This document shows, one piece after another, positions 53,712 through 61,888 of a stretch of DNA of 64,000 bases. The stretch spans positions 62,001 to 126,000 of the forward strand of contig CAZAEE010000001.1 of the NCBI GenBank assembly GCA_964484325.1, written 5' to 3'. Positions within the stretch are counted from its first letter, which is position 1; each line of letters begins with the position of its first letter. A model generated the notes under the pieces. The model was not told the DNA's origin. It worked only from the letters and a program-made list of their open reading frames with translations, and searched no databases. Both the position numbers and the translations under genes were made by a program. Source of the DNA: CAYLXX01 sp964484325 (GTDB lineage Bacteria; Patescibacteriota; Microgenomatia; UBA1406; GWC2-37-13).

Positions 53712-53719
53712 CGAGATAT

Positions 53720-54160
53720 ATGAATGACTCACTTAAGCAACTCGATCATACTCTCGAAATGTACTTAGTTAAGAAAGCACCTGTGTTGCCAACGGGCGCC
53801 AAGGACGTTATTGTGAAGTTTTCACCTTGGATTGTTTTAATTCTTCTTATTTTGGCTTTACCGGCAGTTTTGGCATTAATAGGATTGGGCGCGATTATTG
53901 CTCCATTTGCGTTTATGAGCGGTATTAATCACGGAAATATGTTTGTGATCACCACAATTTTGCTGTCAATATCGCTTGTTCTTGAAGCGATGGCGATTCC
54001 TGGTCTTTTCAAAAGAGAGAAACGATCCTGGACGCTTATGTTTTACTCAGTTTTGGTAGGCGCAATCTCGAGCCTATTAAGTTTCAATATCTTCAATCTT
54101 ATTATTGGCACACTCATCAGTCTTTATATTCTGTACCAGGTAAAAAGCTACTATAAATAA
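53720..54160 (+). CDS. Four-helix membrane protein
   Basis: The 146-residue product has four hydrophobic helices after a soluble N-terminus (LDHTLEMYLVKKAPVLPTG). I recall similar chromate-like small proteins in CPR and Chloroflexota but know no function. It ends overlapping the convergent pcm by 10 nt. Confidence 0.68.
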   Translation: MNDSLKQLDHTLEMYLVKKAPVLPTGAKDVIVKFSPWIVLILLILALPAVLALIGLGAIIAPFAFMSGINHGNMFVITTILLSISLVLEAMAIPGLFKREKRSWTLMFYSVLVGAISSLLSFNIFNLIIGTLISLYILYQVKSYYK

Positions 54161-55065
54161 ATAGTTGACTCGGCTTCTTCAAGTACTTTATCAAGGTAAT
54201 TGTACGCATTAGGAAGAATATGATTACGTAACACTTTTTGATAATCAGCGTCGTACCATTCGTAATTGAACTCATAAGGATTGATTACTTCATTAAGAGG
54301 GAGAGATCTATATTTAACAAATTGTTCAAGTGTCATACCTAAGCTCTTCGCATACTCATCGACTGCAAGAATCTTGTTTTCGTCAAACCGCTGAAGATCT
54401 TTAAGAGTCCAGCCTCCAGAGTAAGGACTAAATAATGGGTGAAAAGAATAACGTTCTTTGCTAACTACCTTAGTATGTAGTTTATTATTGTATTTAACAC
54501 CTTTTATCATAGATAGGTGATCTAAATCGTTTCCCACAGGAACTATGATACGGCCGTTTTGATCAAGCTGATCTACAAGGTTTTTAGGTATGCTTAAAGC
54601 ACCAGCAGTAACAATCACTATATCGTAAGGGCCGTTTTCAAGACGACCTAGAGCACCATCTCCATGAACAACAGTTACATTATCGAATCCCTTTCGATGC
54701 AAAATTCTTCCTGTGCTTTTAGCCAGTGTTTCCTTATGTTCAATTGTGGTGACCTTTTCTGCACAGACTGATAAGAGAGCAGCACCGTATCCACTAGCTG
54801 AGCCAACTTCAAGAACATTTTCATAACCTGTTAAATCTGCCGCTTCCATCATCTGAGCCACCACAGAAGGTTGTGACATCGATGACCCATTATAAGGGAG
54901 TTCTATATGTTGGTCTTTGTAAGCATCTCGTTGAGAATTGACAGGAGTAAAATCTTTTCTATCAACTTTTAAGAATGCGTTTAATACTAAAGGATTTTGT
55001 ACAAACGGTTTGATCGTCTCATAAACAAAATCAGATCTCCTCTTTGAAATACGTTCATTTAACAC
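54151..55065 (-). CDS. pcm: Protein-L-isoaspartate O-methyltransferase-like enzyme
   Basis: This SAM-dependent methyltransferase repairs isoaspartyl residues. Visible motifs are IELPYNGSSMSQPSVVAQMME (partly conserved substrate segment), VLEVGSASGYGAALL (SAM motif I) and GRIIVPVG. The 304-residue product is about 90 longer than E. coli Pcm because of a C-terminal extension. The start is GTG 55065, with TATAAT 9 nt upstream. Confidence 0.85.
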   Translation of the reverse strand: MLNERISKRRSDFVYETIKPFVQNPLVLNAFLKVDRKDFTPVNSQRDAYKDQHIELPYNGSSMSQPSVVAQMMEAADLTGYENVLEVGSASGYGAALLSVCAEKVTTIEHKETLAKSTGRILHRKGFDNVTVVHGDGALGRLENGPYDIVIVTAGALSIPKNLVDQLDQNGRIIVPVGNDLDHLSMIKGVKYNNKLHTKVVSKERYSFHPLFSPYSGGWTLKDLQRFDENKILAVDEYAKSLGMTLEQFVKYRSLPLNEVINPYEFNYEWYDADYQKVLRNHILPNAYNYLDKVLEEAESTIYL

Positions 55066-55122
55066 AGGTCAACTATTATAGGGTATCTCAAGATACATTG
55101 CAAGGTTTAGTATAATAAAGTG

Positions 55123-56307
55123 ATGTCGTCGTTTTTCAAAGTTCTTCATCGTTCAAAAAAATCCCACGCTAGAGTAGGGGAGATTCACACCTCGCACGGA
55201 ACAATAAAAACACCGGCATTCGTGCCTGTGGCGACTAAAGGGACTATCAAAGCGACTCCGCCAGAATATATAAAAGAGATTGGTATCCAAGTGGCATTTG
55301 TTAATGCCTATCATTTGGTTAACCACCCAGGAGTTGACGTGCTTGAAAAAGCCGGGGGTATCCAAAAGTTTTCAAAGTTAGAGATACCTCTCATGTCAGA
55401 TTCGGCCGGATTTCAGGTATTTTCGTTGGCTGTTGGTCAAAGACTGCGCCGGGCAGAGCTCCGAGATGGTGAACAGGCGCTTGTACAAAAAATTACACCA
55501 GATGGAGTCATCTTCAGGTCTGTTTATGATGGGTCGATCATAGAATTTACACCAGAGAAGTCAATCAGATATCAACAGAAAATTGGCGCAGATATGATAA
55601 TGGCATTTGATGAATGTACCTATCATCCCGCCACTCACGAGTATGCAGAAAAGGCAATGCAGAGAACTCATAACTGGTTGCTTCGCTGTATTCAAGAACA
55701 TAAAAAACGAACAGGTCATCCACAATATTTGTACGGAATTGTCCAAGGAGGTCAATATGAAGATCTGCGTAAAAAATCTGCCGAGTTTGTCACAGCTCAA
55801 GATACCGAAGGCGTAGCTATTGGAGGAGTTTCAGTCGGAGAAGGGAAGCTTGAGATGCGCAAGCAAGTTCAGTGGGTGGCAGATTTTTTACCGAAAGATA
55901 AACCAGTTCATCTTCTTGGCATTGGCCAGATAGATGACATTTTGGACACTGTTCATTATGGGATAGATTCGTTTGACTGTGTTGAACCCACTCGACTGGC
56001 ACGTATGGGTGGTGTTTATCAAATGAGTCAGGTTCTTCGAGTGAAAGAAGAACTTGCAGCAGGTCGAACCGTCTCAAGCGGGTTTTATAAAGAAGATTTT
56101 TTAAAAACCAAGTATAAGTCTGATTTATCTTCCTTAGATGAAAACTGTACTTGTTATGTCTGTCAAAATTTCTCCAAAGCATTTATACATCATCTCTACA
56201 GAGGAAAAGAACTTCTTGTTTATACTTTGGCCTCATATCACAATCTATTTGTCATGGAGATGTTCATGGAGACAATAAGACAACTTATACAGAATGATTT
56301 AATTTAA
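55123..56307 (+). CDS. tgt: Queuine tRNA-ribosyltransferase
   Basis: Tgt exchanges guanine-34 for a queuosine precursor in GUN tRNAs. The 394-residue TIM barrel has LMSDSAGFQVFSL (catalytic Asp), MAFDECT, GIVQGGQYEDLR, IGGVSVGE and a zinc site (CTCYVCQNFSKAFIHHL). ATG 55123 is chosen over the preceding GTG because TATAAT ends 6 nt before it. No queuosine biosynthesis genes are in the window. Confidence 0.95.
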   Translation: MSSFFKVLHRSKKSHARVGEIHTSHGTIKTPAFVPVATKGTIKATPPEYIKEIGIQVAFVNAYHLVNHPGVDVLEKAGGIQKFSKLEIPLMSDSAGFQVFSLAVGQRLRRAELRDGEQALVQKITPDGVIFRSVYDGSIIEFTPEKSIRYQQKIGADMIMAFDECTYHPATHEYAEKAMQRTHNWLLRCIQEHKKRTGHPQYLYGIVQGGQYEDLRKKSAEFVTAQDTEGVAIGGVSVGEGKLEMRKQVQWVADFLPKDKPVHLLGIGQIDDILDTVHYGIDSFDCVEPTRLARMGGVYQMSQVLRVKEELAAGRTVSSGFYKEDFLKTKYKSDLSSLDENCTCYVCQNFSKAFIHHLYRGKELLVYTLASYHNLFVMEMFMETIRQLIQNDLI

Positions 56308-56346
56308 CTATTTTGAATGATTTTTTTGGTATCATGGAGGTTGAAT

Positions 56347-57051
56347 ATGGATTCTTCATTACCGGTAATCGAGAAGAGACGCAACTTTAAGTTACCCGAA
56401 GTTATTCTGGGCGGTCAAGACGGTCTTGTTAATGTACTCGGAGTTATTCTGGGCGTTGCTGCTGCCACTGCCAATACCCACATTGTTATCGTTGCCGGTT
56501 TAGCAGCTGCTTTCGCCGAGAGCATCTCAATGGCAGCGGTCGCTTATACATCAACTATTGCTGAGGTTGACTTTTACCAATCAGAGTATGAAAGAGAAAA
56601 ACGCGAAATTGAAGAGGTACCAGATCAGGAACGTGCCGAGGTGAGAGAAATATATAGGCAGTACGGTTTCAAAGGTAAAATTCTTGAAGAAATCGTTGAA
56701 AAAATTACCTCAGATAACGAGGTGTGGCTTCGAGTGATGATGGATCAGGAACTCCGGTTGGAGCCGGTAGAAAGAAAACAGGCAGTATCATCGGCGATTA
56801 TCGTCGGGCTCTCTGCTATAGTTGGATCATTTATACCATTGGTTGCCTTCTTTTTTCTGCCTATAAAAATGGCTATTTTTATTTCTCTTATCATTTCAGC
56901 CATAACTTTATTCGTCGTCGGTTACTATAAAGCCCATCAGACTCTTGGCAGACAGTTAATAAGACAGGGGATAGAGATGATGGTGATAGGTATGGTATCA
57001 GCATTGGTTGGTTATTTCATCGGTAGTCTTTTTCAAGTACCTCCACAGTAA
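56347..57051 (+). CDS. VIT1/CCC1-family iron/manganese transporter
   Basis: The 234-residue product has the hallmark first helix (EVILGGQDGLVNVLGVILGV) and a Glu-rich cytosolic metal-binding region (residues ~75-135, EREKREIEEV; MMDQELRLEP). Three further helices follow. It probably moves Fe2+ or Mn2+ out of the cytosol. ATG 56347 has GGAGG 6 nt upstream, a clear SD, unlike most neighbours. Confidence 0.88.
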   Translation: MDSSLPVIEKRRNFKLPEVILGGQDGLVNVLGVILGVAAATANTHIVIVAGLAAAFAESISMAAVAYTSTIAEVDFYQSEYEREKREIEEVPDQERAEVREIYRQYGFKGKILEEIVEKITSDNEVWLRVMMDQELRLEPVERKQAVSSAIIVGLSAIVGSFIPLVAFFFLPIKMAIFISLIISAITLFVVGYYKAHQTLGRQLIRQGIEMMVIGMVSALVGYFIGSLFQVPPQ

Positions 57052-57081
57052 AGTTTGTTTCTTAATTCCAATAGGGTACGT

Positions 57082-58026
57082 TTAAAATAGTTTGTAGGCT
57101 TTTTGAAAAGTTGAGAAATCTACCTCGTTTTTGCCTTCGAGCTGGACTTTTTTTAAGACTACTCGGTTATTTTCCAAGCTCATATCGGTTATCTTTAATC
57201 GTTTAGCATTGGGTAATGTAGTCCAAACACCTGGCCAAGGATACAACCCGCGAAAAAGATGATAAATCGATGGGGGAGTAGTAATAGCTGTTGGGAGGTG
57301 ATTTCTTTCAAAAAAATCCTGTAAAAGAGAAGGAGTAAAAGAAGAAAGGATTGTGCCAGTTTTTTGCAGGTGATTGAGTACTTCAAAAGGGATAAATCCG
57401 TCGTCCTTTTTTATCAATCTGGTATAAGTGGCTCCCCTCTCGTTCTGGGGTGAGCAGGGGAGGGGTGAAGCGATTTTTCCTTCTAAAATTTCCTTTACCA
57501 ACTTCATAAATAGCTTGCCGGCAGGCTCTGTCAGTCTCTTTTCGAGTTCTGATCGGCGTTCATCCGGTAATACCGAAATTTCCACTTGATCTAGGATCGA
57601 TCCATGGTCGATTTTCTCGTCCATTTGTATGATGGTAATCCCCGTTTTTTCCTCATTTAAAATTATTGGGTATAGAGTAGGGGAGGGGCCGCGGTATTTT
57701 GGGAGGAGGGAAGGGTGGAAGTTGATGAAGCCGTAAACTGGTTGCTGCAGGAAATTTGCGGGAATTATATTACCATAGGCATAAACCAGCACCATATCAA
57801 TATCGGTAAGATTCAGTTCATCAAACAATTCATCTACCACCTTCAAAGCGAGTTTTTTAGCGATTTTCTTCACCGGAGACTCTGTTAGAATTTGCTTTCT
57901 GCCGACTTTTTTATCCTCCTGAGTGACGACGTACTTAATGTCTAGTTGGGGTTGTTGAGAAAGAAACTCTAATAGTTCAGCCGAAAAGTCTGGCGTGCCC
58001 ATATATACGAGCGTCAATTTTTTCAT
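57082..58026 (-). CDS. fmt: Methionyl-tRNA formyltransferase
   Basis: Fmt formylates initiator Met-tRNA with 10-formyl-THF. The 314-residue product has VYMGTPDFSAELLEFL, the catalytic FINFHPSLLPKYRGPSP (Asn-His) and QMDEKIDHGSIL (Asp). A C-terminal OB-like domain follows. TATAAT ends 6 nt before the ATG. Confidence 0.94.
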   Translation of the reverse strand: MKKLTLVYMGTPDFSAELLEFLSQQPQLDIKYVVTQEDKKVGRKQILTESPVKKIAKKLALKVVDELFDELNLTDIDMVLVYAYGNIIPANFLQQPVYGFINFHPSLLPKYRGPSPTLYPIILNEEKTGITIIQMDEKIDHGSILDQVEISVLPDERRSELEKRLTEPAGKLFMKLVKEILEGKIASPLPCSPQNERGATYTRLIKKDDGFIPFEVLNHLQKTGTILSSFTPSLLQDFFERNHLPTAITTPPSIYHLFRGLYPWPGVWTTLPNAKRLKITDMSLENNRVVLKKVQLEGKNEVDFSTFQKAYKLF

Positions 58027-58085
58027 ACCGTAATTATATGCTATTTTTGCTCTCTTGAGCTCTAAATGTTACAATACAGCAACGT

Positions 58086-58850
58086 ATGACCACGCCTGAA
58101 TATTCCGATCAAACAGAAGCAAGAAAAATATTAATGAAAGGATTCGTTGAACTGACTACGTCTTCTATGCCGGAGGTTTCCAGATCGGCCAAAATGATTG
58201 TGGATAGGTTCCGTAGAGTAAAGGACATTCAAATATATTTGAATACTGCAAGTATGGCAACAGTTACTTCATTCTCCGTCAACGTGCAAGAAAAAGCTGG
58301 TAAAGAAGTTGTTATTGGATTGATTTTAGCAGATCAAGACAAGCTTTTAAATCTTCCCCAAGAAGAATCAACCGCTGATCTGGTGAGAACAGTCAGTATT
58401 GCAAACAAGTTTCCCAGAAATGGATATCAGAATCGACTTAGATATATTACTAATACCGCAATCGATGTGCAGACAGAATGGCTCGATACCATTAAGAGCC
58501 CGCCTCTTAAAAACTTAGATCCTCGCAATATGGACAGAGATAAACTACTCCAGCACGTCATGCAGTACCAATATAGTTTTGATACAGGCCTTAACGATTG
58601 GTTGGCTCAGATAGATAATGCTTTACAATCAGGGAGAATATCAAAGTCTCAAGAGAAATATCTAGTTCTATTGAAAAAAGATATCGATAGATTCGTTTTA
58701 TATAGAACGCAGTTTGGGCCTGATGTTTACCTTTCACTAATAGATAAGTATGGTGAACGTTTCCTAAATCAATTTCTTCCTGACTATACCCGTATTGCTA
58801 GTATAGCTGCCCAAGCGTTACTGGAAAAAGTCTTAACAGAAAATACCTAA
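58086..58850 (+). CDS. Unknown 254-residue helical protein
   Basis: A soluble, mostly helical product beginning MTTPEYSDQTEARKILMKG. No family or motif is recognised. TACAAT lies 10 nt before the ATG. Its stop overlaps the convergent gene by 4 nt. Confidence 0.62.
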   Translation: MTTPEYSDQTEARKILMKGFVELTTSSMPEVSRSAKMIVDRFRRVKDIQIYLNTASMATVTSFSVNVQEKAGKEVVIGLILADQDKLLNLPQEESTADLVRTVSIANKFPRNGYQNRLRYITNTAIDVQTEWLDTIKSPPLKNLDPRNMDRDKLLQHVMQYQYSFDTGLNDWLAQIDNALQSGRISKSQEKYLVLLKKDIDRFVLYRTQFGPDVYLSLIDKYGERFLNQFLPDYTRIASIAAQALLEKVLTENT

Positions 58851-59359
58851 GGTACAAATTGGAGACTACTATCGAGCAAAGGGAAAAAATCCTGGTTGAC
58901 GCTTATGTAGACAACCGTTCCTGTATAAGGATTGTGAGTCTGAAATGAAACTGTGCTACCCTGTTTTTTTCCCGAAATAGTTCGGTTTTTCAATGTTAAC
59001 TCATGAGTAGCACTTTTTGGATCCTGCAATGTTTTCATGATCAGATTATTTTTTTCACAGGAAAATTGAAACATTGTGGTTGATTCTTGTTTCAAAATAG
59101 CTGATTTTGAACTCTCCCCTCCTAGAACTAACGATGATGGGTAAAGAAATTCGATGCCACAAGCCTCATTACTATAGGTTAGATATTTAGTTGAGACAGG
59201 AGAAGGCGTGATAACTTTCGTAGGCGTAATGCTAAGGAGAAAGTCCACATTTTTGTTGACATGTTCAACAGTTTTTCCATACTTGACTCCGATTATGAAG
59301 ATGATTACGATAAGCAGTATCAGTAAAAAAATGTAAGGAAGAGCCTTTTGGCCTTTCAT
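58847..59359 (-). CDS. Membrane-anchored unknown protein, 170 residues
   Basis: An N-terminal anchor (IFLLILLIVIIFIIGVKYG, residues ~10-28) precedes a Thr/Pro/Val linker (ITPTKVITPSPVST) and a beta-rich outer domain with CGIEFLYPSSL and two cysteines. It is typical of small CPR surface lipoprotein-like proteins, but there is no lipobox. The function is unknown. Confidence 0.62.
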   Translation of the reverse strand: MKGQKALPYIFLLILLIVIIFIIGVKYGKTVEHVNKNVDFLLSITPTKVITPSPVSTKYLTYSNEACGIEFLYPSSLVLGGESSKSAILKQESTTMFQFSCEKNNLIMKTLQDPKSATHELTLKNRTISGKKQGSTVSFQTHNPYTGTVVYISVNQDFFPLLDSSLQFVP

Positions 59360-59383
59360 ATAGGTTCAGTCTAATAGATTCTC

Positions 59384-59413
59384 TTGACAAAAGAAATAGG
59401 TATTTAGTATACT
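59384..59413 (+). promoter_or_regulatory. Promoter of the rho leader / RNA gene
   Basis: TTGACA (59384-59389), 18-nt spacer, TATACT (59408-59413). The predicted start (about 59420) coincides with the first base of the closing stem of the RNA structure. Confidence 0.75.
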
Positions 59414-59419
59414 TGAAGT

Positions 59420-59592
59420 GATCCTCCTAGATGATGAAGCCTATTGAAAACTTTTCTTTACATGTGCAAGTCAAGGGTAAGTCTTGAAGAGTCAAGACAA
59501 TGAAATGAGATTCGTGCCGACAGTATCGGCAAGATCCATTGACCCCTATTTCGAAAAGGAAAAGTTTCCTATAAAATCGCATCTGGAGGATC
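59420..59592 (+). ncRNA. Structured RNA in the rho leader
   Basis: P1 is GATCCTCCTAGATG (59420-59433) with CATCTGGAGGATC (59580-59592), 13 bp with one bulge. P2 is AAACTTTTC (59448-59456) with GAAAAGTTT (59559-59567). Inside are hairpins GTCTTGA/TCAAGAC (59481-59498) and TGCCGA/TCGGCA (59515-59531). About 90 nt separate it from rho ATG 59681. A weak AGAC/GTCT hairpin with a T-run near 59612 could end a stand-alone RNA. It is either a cis-regulator of rho or an independent 6S-like-sized RNA. Confidence 0.6.
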
Positions 59593-59680
59593 TTTAAGTA
59601 TTTGAATAGACGAAAAGTCTTTTTCCACTTTTTACTATATTTTTTCATATTGACTTCCCTATTATTCATTTTTAACTAGT

Positions 59681-60997
59681 ATGCTACCTAAAAAAAATGT
59701 GCGTACTCAAAGCAACGAGGAGCAGGCACTCGACGTTGAGAGTCTTTTGAATGAGCCTGTAGATGAGAAACCAATAGTTCCTGCCGAGCTGGAAATGAAT
59801 CCTCGTGGCCGAAGACACCAGCCTCAGGAATCTTCTCAGGATGAACCAGCCTCAGATGATCGGCTGAAAGAGGATCTGAAAATCAGTTACCCTGCTAAGG
59901 GTATTCTTGATGTGACATTTGGAGGATATGGTTTTTTACGACATGACTATATTATCAATCCCGATCGGGATATTTACGTCTCGACATCCCAGATTAGACG
60001 ATTCTGGCTGCGTCGAGGTGATGAAGTGGAAGGTTTAGCACGACCACCGAAGCAAGGAGAACGATTTCATAGCCTGCTTCTTATAAAAAAGATCAACGAA
60101 CAGGAGATGACTGAGCAACAGAGTCAAGACCGAAAACAGTTTGATCAGCTCACTTCCCTGCACCCGGATAAGCAGATTAAGTTGGAAACGAATCCCGATA
60201 TTTTATCGACGCGAATCACGGATCTTATTGCGCCAGTTGGATTTGGACAGCGAGCTTTGGTGGTTTCGCAGCCGAAAGCTGGTAAAACTACTTTCCTGAA
60301 AGAGATCGCCGAGGCAATTTCTATCAACTATCCAGAAGCCAAACTAATGGCTATCCTTATTGGGGAGCGACCGGAAGAAGTAACTGAGTTGAAGCGCTCG
60401 ATAAAAGGGGAAGTGGCAGCCTCACACTTTGATGAGTCACCACGGCAACAGGTGAAAGTGGCGAATTTGTCTATGGACCGGGCCAAACGCCTCGTCGAAA
60501 TGGGTCATGACGTGATTATTCTGCTCGATTCGATCACGCGTTTGGCCCGTGCTTTCAACCTTTCCGTCACTGGATCAGGTCGCACGTTGTCTGGAGGTTT
60601 TGATCCGACTGCCTTGTATCCAGCCAAGAAATTTCTCGGAGCAGCCCGCAACTGTGAAGAGGGTGGAAGCTTAACTATTATCGGTACCTGTCTTGTAGGT
60701 ACAGAATCACGCATGGATGATCTTATTTACGAAGAGTTCAAAGGTACAGGCAACATGGAAATCCACCTTGATCGTAAACTAGCCGATAAACACATTTTCC
60801 CAGCCATCGATATTGAGAAATCAGGCACCCGTCGCGAGGAACTTTTTCGCGATGTTGAGACAATGAAGAAAATTCACACGCTCCGTCGAGCTCTCGGTCT
60901 CCTTTCCTCTGATGAAAAGCTTACTCTCATGGTTGAGAAACTTGAGAAAACCAAGACCAATGACGAGTTTCTCAAAACAATGAGTGTAGCTAAGTAA
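59681..60997 (+). CDS. rho: Transcription termination factor Rho
   Basis: A hexameric RNA-dependent ATPase that ends transcription. The 438-residue product has a ~60-residue acidic N-terminal extension. The RNA-binding OB fold contains GYGFLRHDY and DIYVSTSQIRRFWLRRGD. Walker A is SQPKAGKTTFL, followed by LIGERPEEVTEL, VIILLDSITRLARAFN and the GGFDPTALYPAKKF Q/R-loop region. It is preceded by a ~260-nt leader with extensive structure. Confidence 0.96.
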   Translation: MLPKKNVRTQSNEEQALDVESLLNEPVDEKPIVPAELEMNPRGRRHQPQESSQDEPASDDRLKEDLKISYPAKGILDVTFGGYGFLRHDYIINPDRDIYVSTSQIRRFWLRRGDEVEGLARPPKQGERFHSLLLIKKINEQEMTEQQSQDRKQFDQLTSLHPDKQIKLETNPDILSTRITDLIAPVGFGQRALVVSQPKAGKTTFLKEIAEAISINYPEAKLMAILIGERPEEVTELKRSIKGEVAASHFDESPRQQVKVANLSMDRAKRLVEMGHDVIILLDSITRLARAFNLSVTGSGRTLSGGFDPTALYPAKKFLGAARNCEEGGSLTIIGTCLVGTESRMDDLIYEEFKGTGNMEIHLDRKLADKHIFPAIDIEKSGTRREELFRDVETMKKIHTLRRALGLLSSDEKLTLMVEKLEKTKTNDEFLKTMSVAK

Positions 60998-61293
60998 TTT
61001 CTTTGTCTGTTTGTGGTACCTGGATATAATTCTCCTGGCTTAATTACTCCAGCTAGAATACCTCTACGAAAGTAATTTGTTCCGTCCGGACGTTTTTCAG
61101 CAAGTGCTTTTATAAGCGGAGGATTTTTTTCTCTAGCCGGAGGTTTATTGTAAGCTTCTAATCTTGTACAAGGCGCTGCGATTTCTACTACTTTTAAAAT
61201 TACTCCCGTACCGAAAATAACAAGCGCACCGTTTGGAATATCTCCTAGATCTCCTAATCCAGAGATATCTATCTGTTCATTAAAATCTTCAGG
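60998..61293 (-). pseudogene. Remnant of a MOSC-domain protein
   Basis: The minus-strand frame from 61293 down reads like a MOSC domain: DIPNGALVIFGTGVILKVVE, then APCTRLEAY, then RRGILAGVIKPGELYPG. It has no start codon (TAG directly upstream at 61296-61294). It runs into the 3' end of rho antisense without its own stop. Both ends therefore look lost. MOSC domains bind molybdopterin-type cofactors or transfer sulfur through a conserved Cys (here APC). Confidence 0.6.
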
Positions 61294-61309
61294 CTATCAT
61301 AAATACATT

Positions 61310-61337
61310 TTGATTTTACATTTTCAATTAGTATAAT
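61310..61337 (+). promoter_or_regulatory. Promoter of the attenuator-like locus
   Basis: TTGATT (61310-61315), 16-nt spacer, TATAAT (61332-61337). The predicted start is at about 61344, 3 nt before the mini-ORF ATG at 61347. Confidence 0.68.
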
Positions 61338-61346
61338 TAAATCAAT

Positions 61347-61418
61347 ATGTGTCGCCAATTAGCCAATATTTTTGTCGAATTTATTATCCTCCGCAGGAGG
61401 TTGGCTAGCCTTGATTGA
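61347..61418 (+). CDS. Candidate 23-residue leader peptide
   Basis: The ORF MCRQLANIFVEFIILRRRLA... starts almost at the predicted transcript 5' end. It spans the first two segments of the alternative-hairpin region. It contains Ile-Ile-Leu and then three Arg codons in a row (CGC AGG AGG) exactly where the hairpin halves lie. No homologue is known to me. Confidence 0.5.
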   Translation: MCRQLANIFVEFIILRRRLASLD

Positions 61419-61469
61419 AATCAGTTAAAAGGCACAAACCAACCTCCCAAAAATCGGGAGGTTTTTTTT
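61388..61469 (+). promoter_or_regulatory. Attenuator-like set of mutually exclusive hairpins ending in an intrinsic terminator
   Basis: Four segments can pair in competing ways. 1:2 is CCTCC (61388-61392) with GGAGG (61396-61400). 2:3 is GGAGGTTGG (61396-61404) with CCAACCTCC (61439-61447), the antiterminator. 3:4 is AACCTCCC (61441-61448) with GGGAGGTT (61456-61463) followed by T6, the terminator. Segments 1 and 2 lie within the mini-ORF. The 75-residue gene at 61520 lies downstream. Confidence 0.62.
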
Positions 61470-61519
61470 AGATTGAATGAAGAAATACACGATTTATTCA
61501 GAAAAAGGAGGTGATATAT

Positions 61520-61747
61520 ATGGTAGAACGACCTGTGGTTATAGCAGTTGACCCTTTAGGTTCAGCTAAAGAGACAATCAAGGGTAAACCCTCAGAAAAT
61601 GAAGGCATATTGGAGCAAAGAGATCTTCTTACTCATAAAACGGTTTTAAGAAATCAATCTGGTGAACATGTTCGTGTTTTAGAATTAGTCAATCTGGATC
61701 CATTGATGAAAGTTCCTCCAGAAGATGGTCAGTCATTCGGAGAATAA
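61520..61747 (+). CDS. Unknown 75-residue protein with a perfect ribosome site
   Basis: A small soluble protein beginning MVERPVVIAVDPLGSAKETI. No family is recognised. AAGGAGGTGAT, a full match to the 16S tail, precedes ATG 61520, so translation should be strong. This is exceptional in a window of mostly leaderless genes. It lies between the attenuator-like terminator and its own terminator at 61770. Confidence 0.72.
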   Translation: MVERPVVIAVDPLGSAKETIKGKPSENEGILEQRDLLTHKTVLRNQSGEHVRVLELVNLDPLMKVPPEDGQSFGE

Positions 61748-61769
61748 CTAGTGCTTTTATATAAATTAT

Positions 61770-61800
61770 CCGCCAGGAATATCCAACCTGGCGGTTTTTT
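61770..61800 (+). terminator. Intrinsic terminator
   Basis: CCGCCAGG (61770-61777), loop AATATCCAA, CCTGGCGG (61787-61794), T6. A strong 8-bp stem ending the 75-residue gene. Confidence 0.93.
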
Positions 61801-61806
61801 GTGAAC

Positions 61807-61855
61807 TTGACACGTTTTTATTAAAGTTGTATACTCCATACTAGTAGGGAGTATA
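61807..61855 (+). promoter_or_regulatory. Repressor-operon promoter with overlapping operator palindrome
   Basis: TTGACA (61807-61812), exact 17-nt spacer, TATACT (61830-61835). The -10 is the first half of an inverted repeat TATACTCC (61830-61837) / GGAGTATA (61848-61855) spanning the start site. This is the classic place for autorepression by the CsoR-family protein encoded next. Confidence 0.82.
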
Positions 61856-61888
61856 TAGTTAATATCAGGTACTCATTAAATTAACTTT

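Noticed and set aside
59420..59592. Assignment of the rho-leader RNA as 6S, SRP, tmRNA or RNase P RNA
   Set aside because: Size would fit 6S, but it is multi-branched rather than a single bubble hairpin, and no signature motifs of SRP, tmRNA or RNase P RNA are present.
59427..59669. 80-residue minus-strand ORF opposite the rho leader
   Set aside because: It covers the structured leader and has no plausible protein features; the RNA helices explain the region better.
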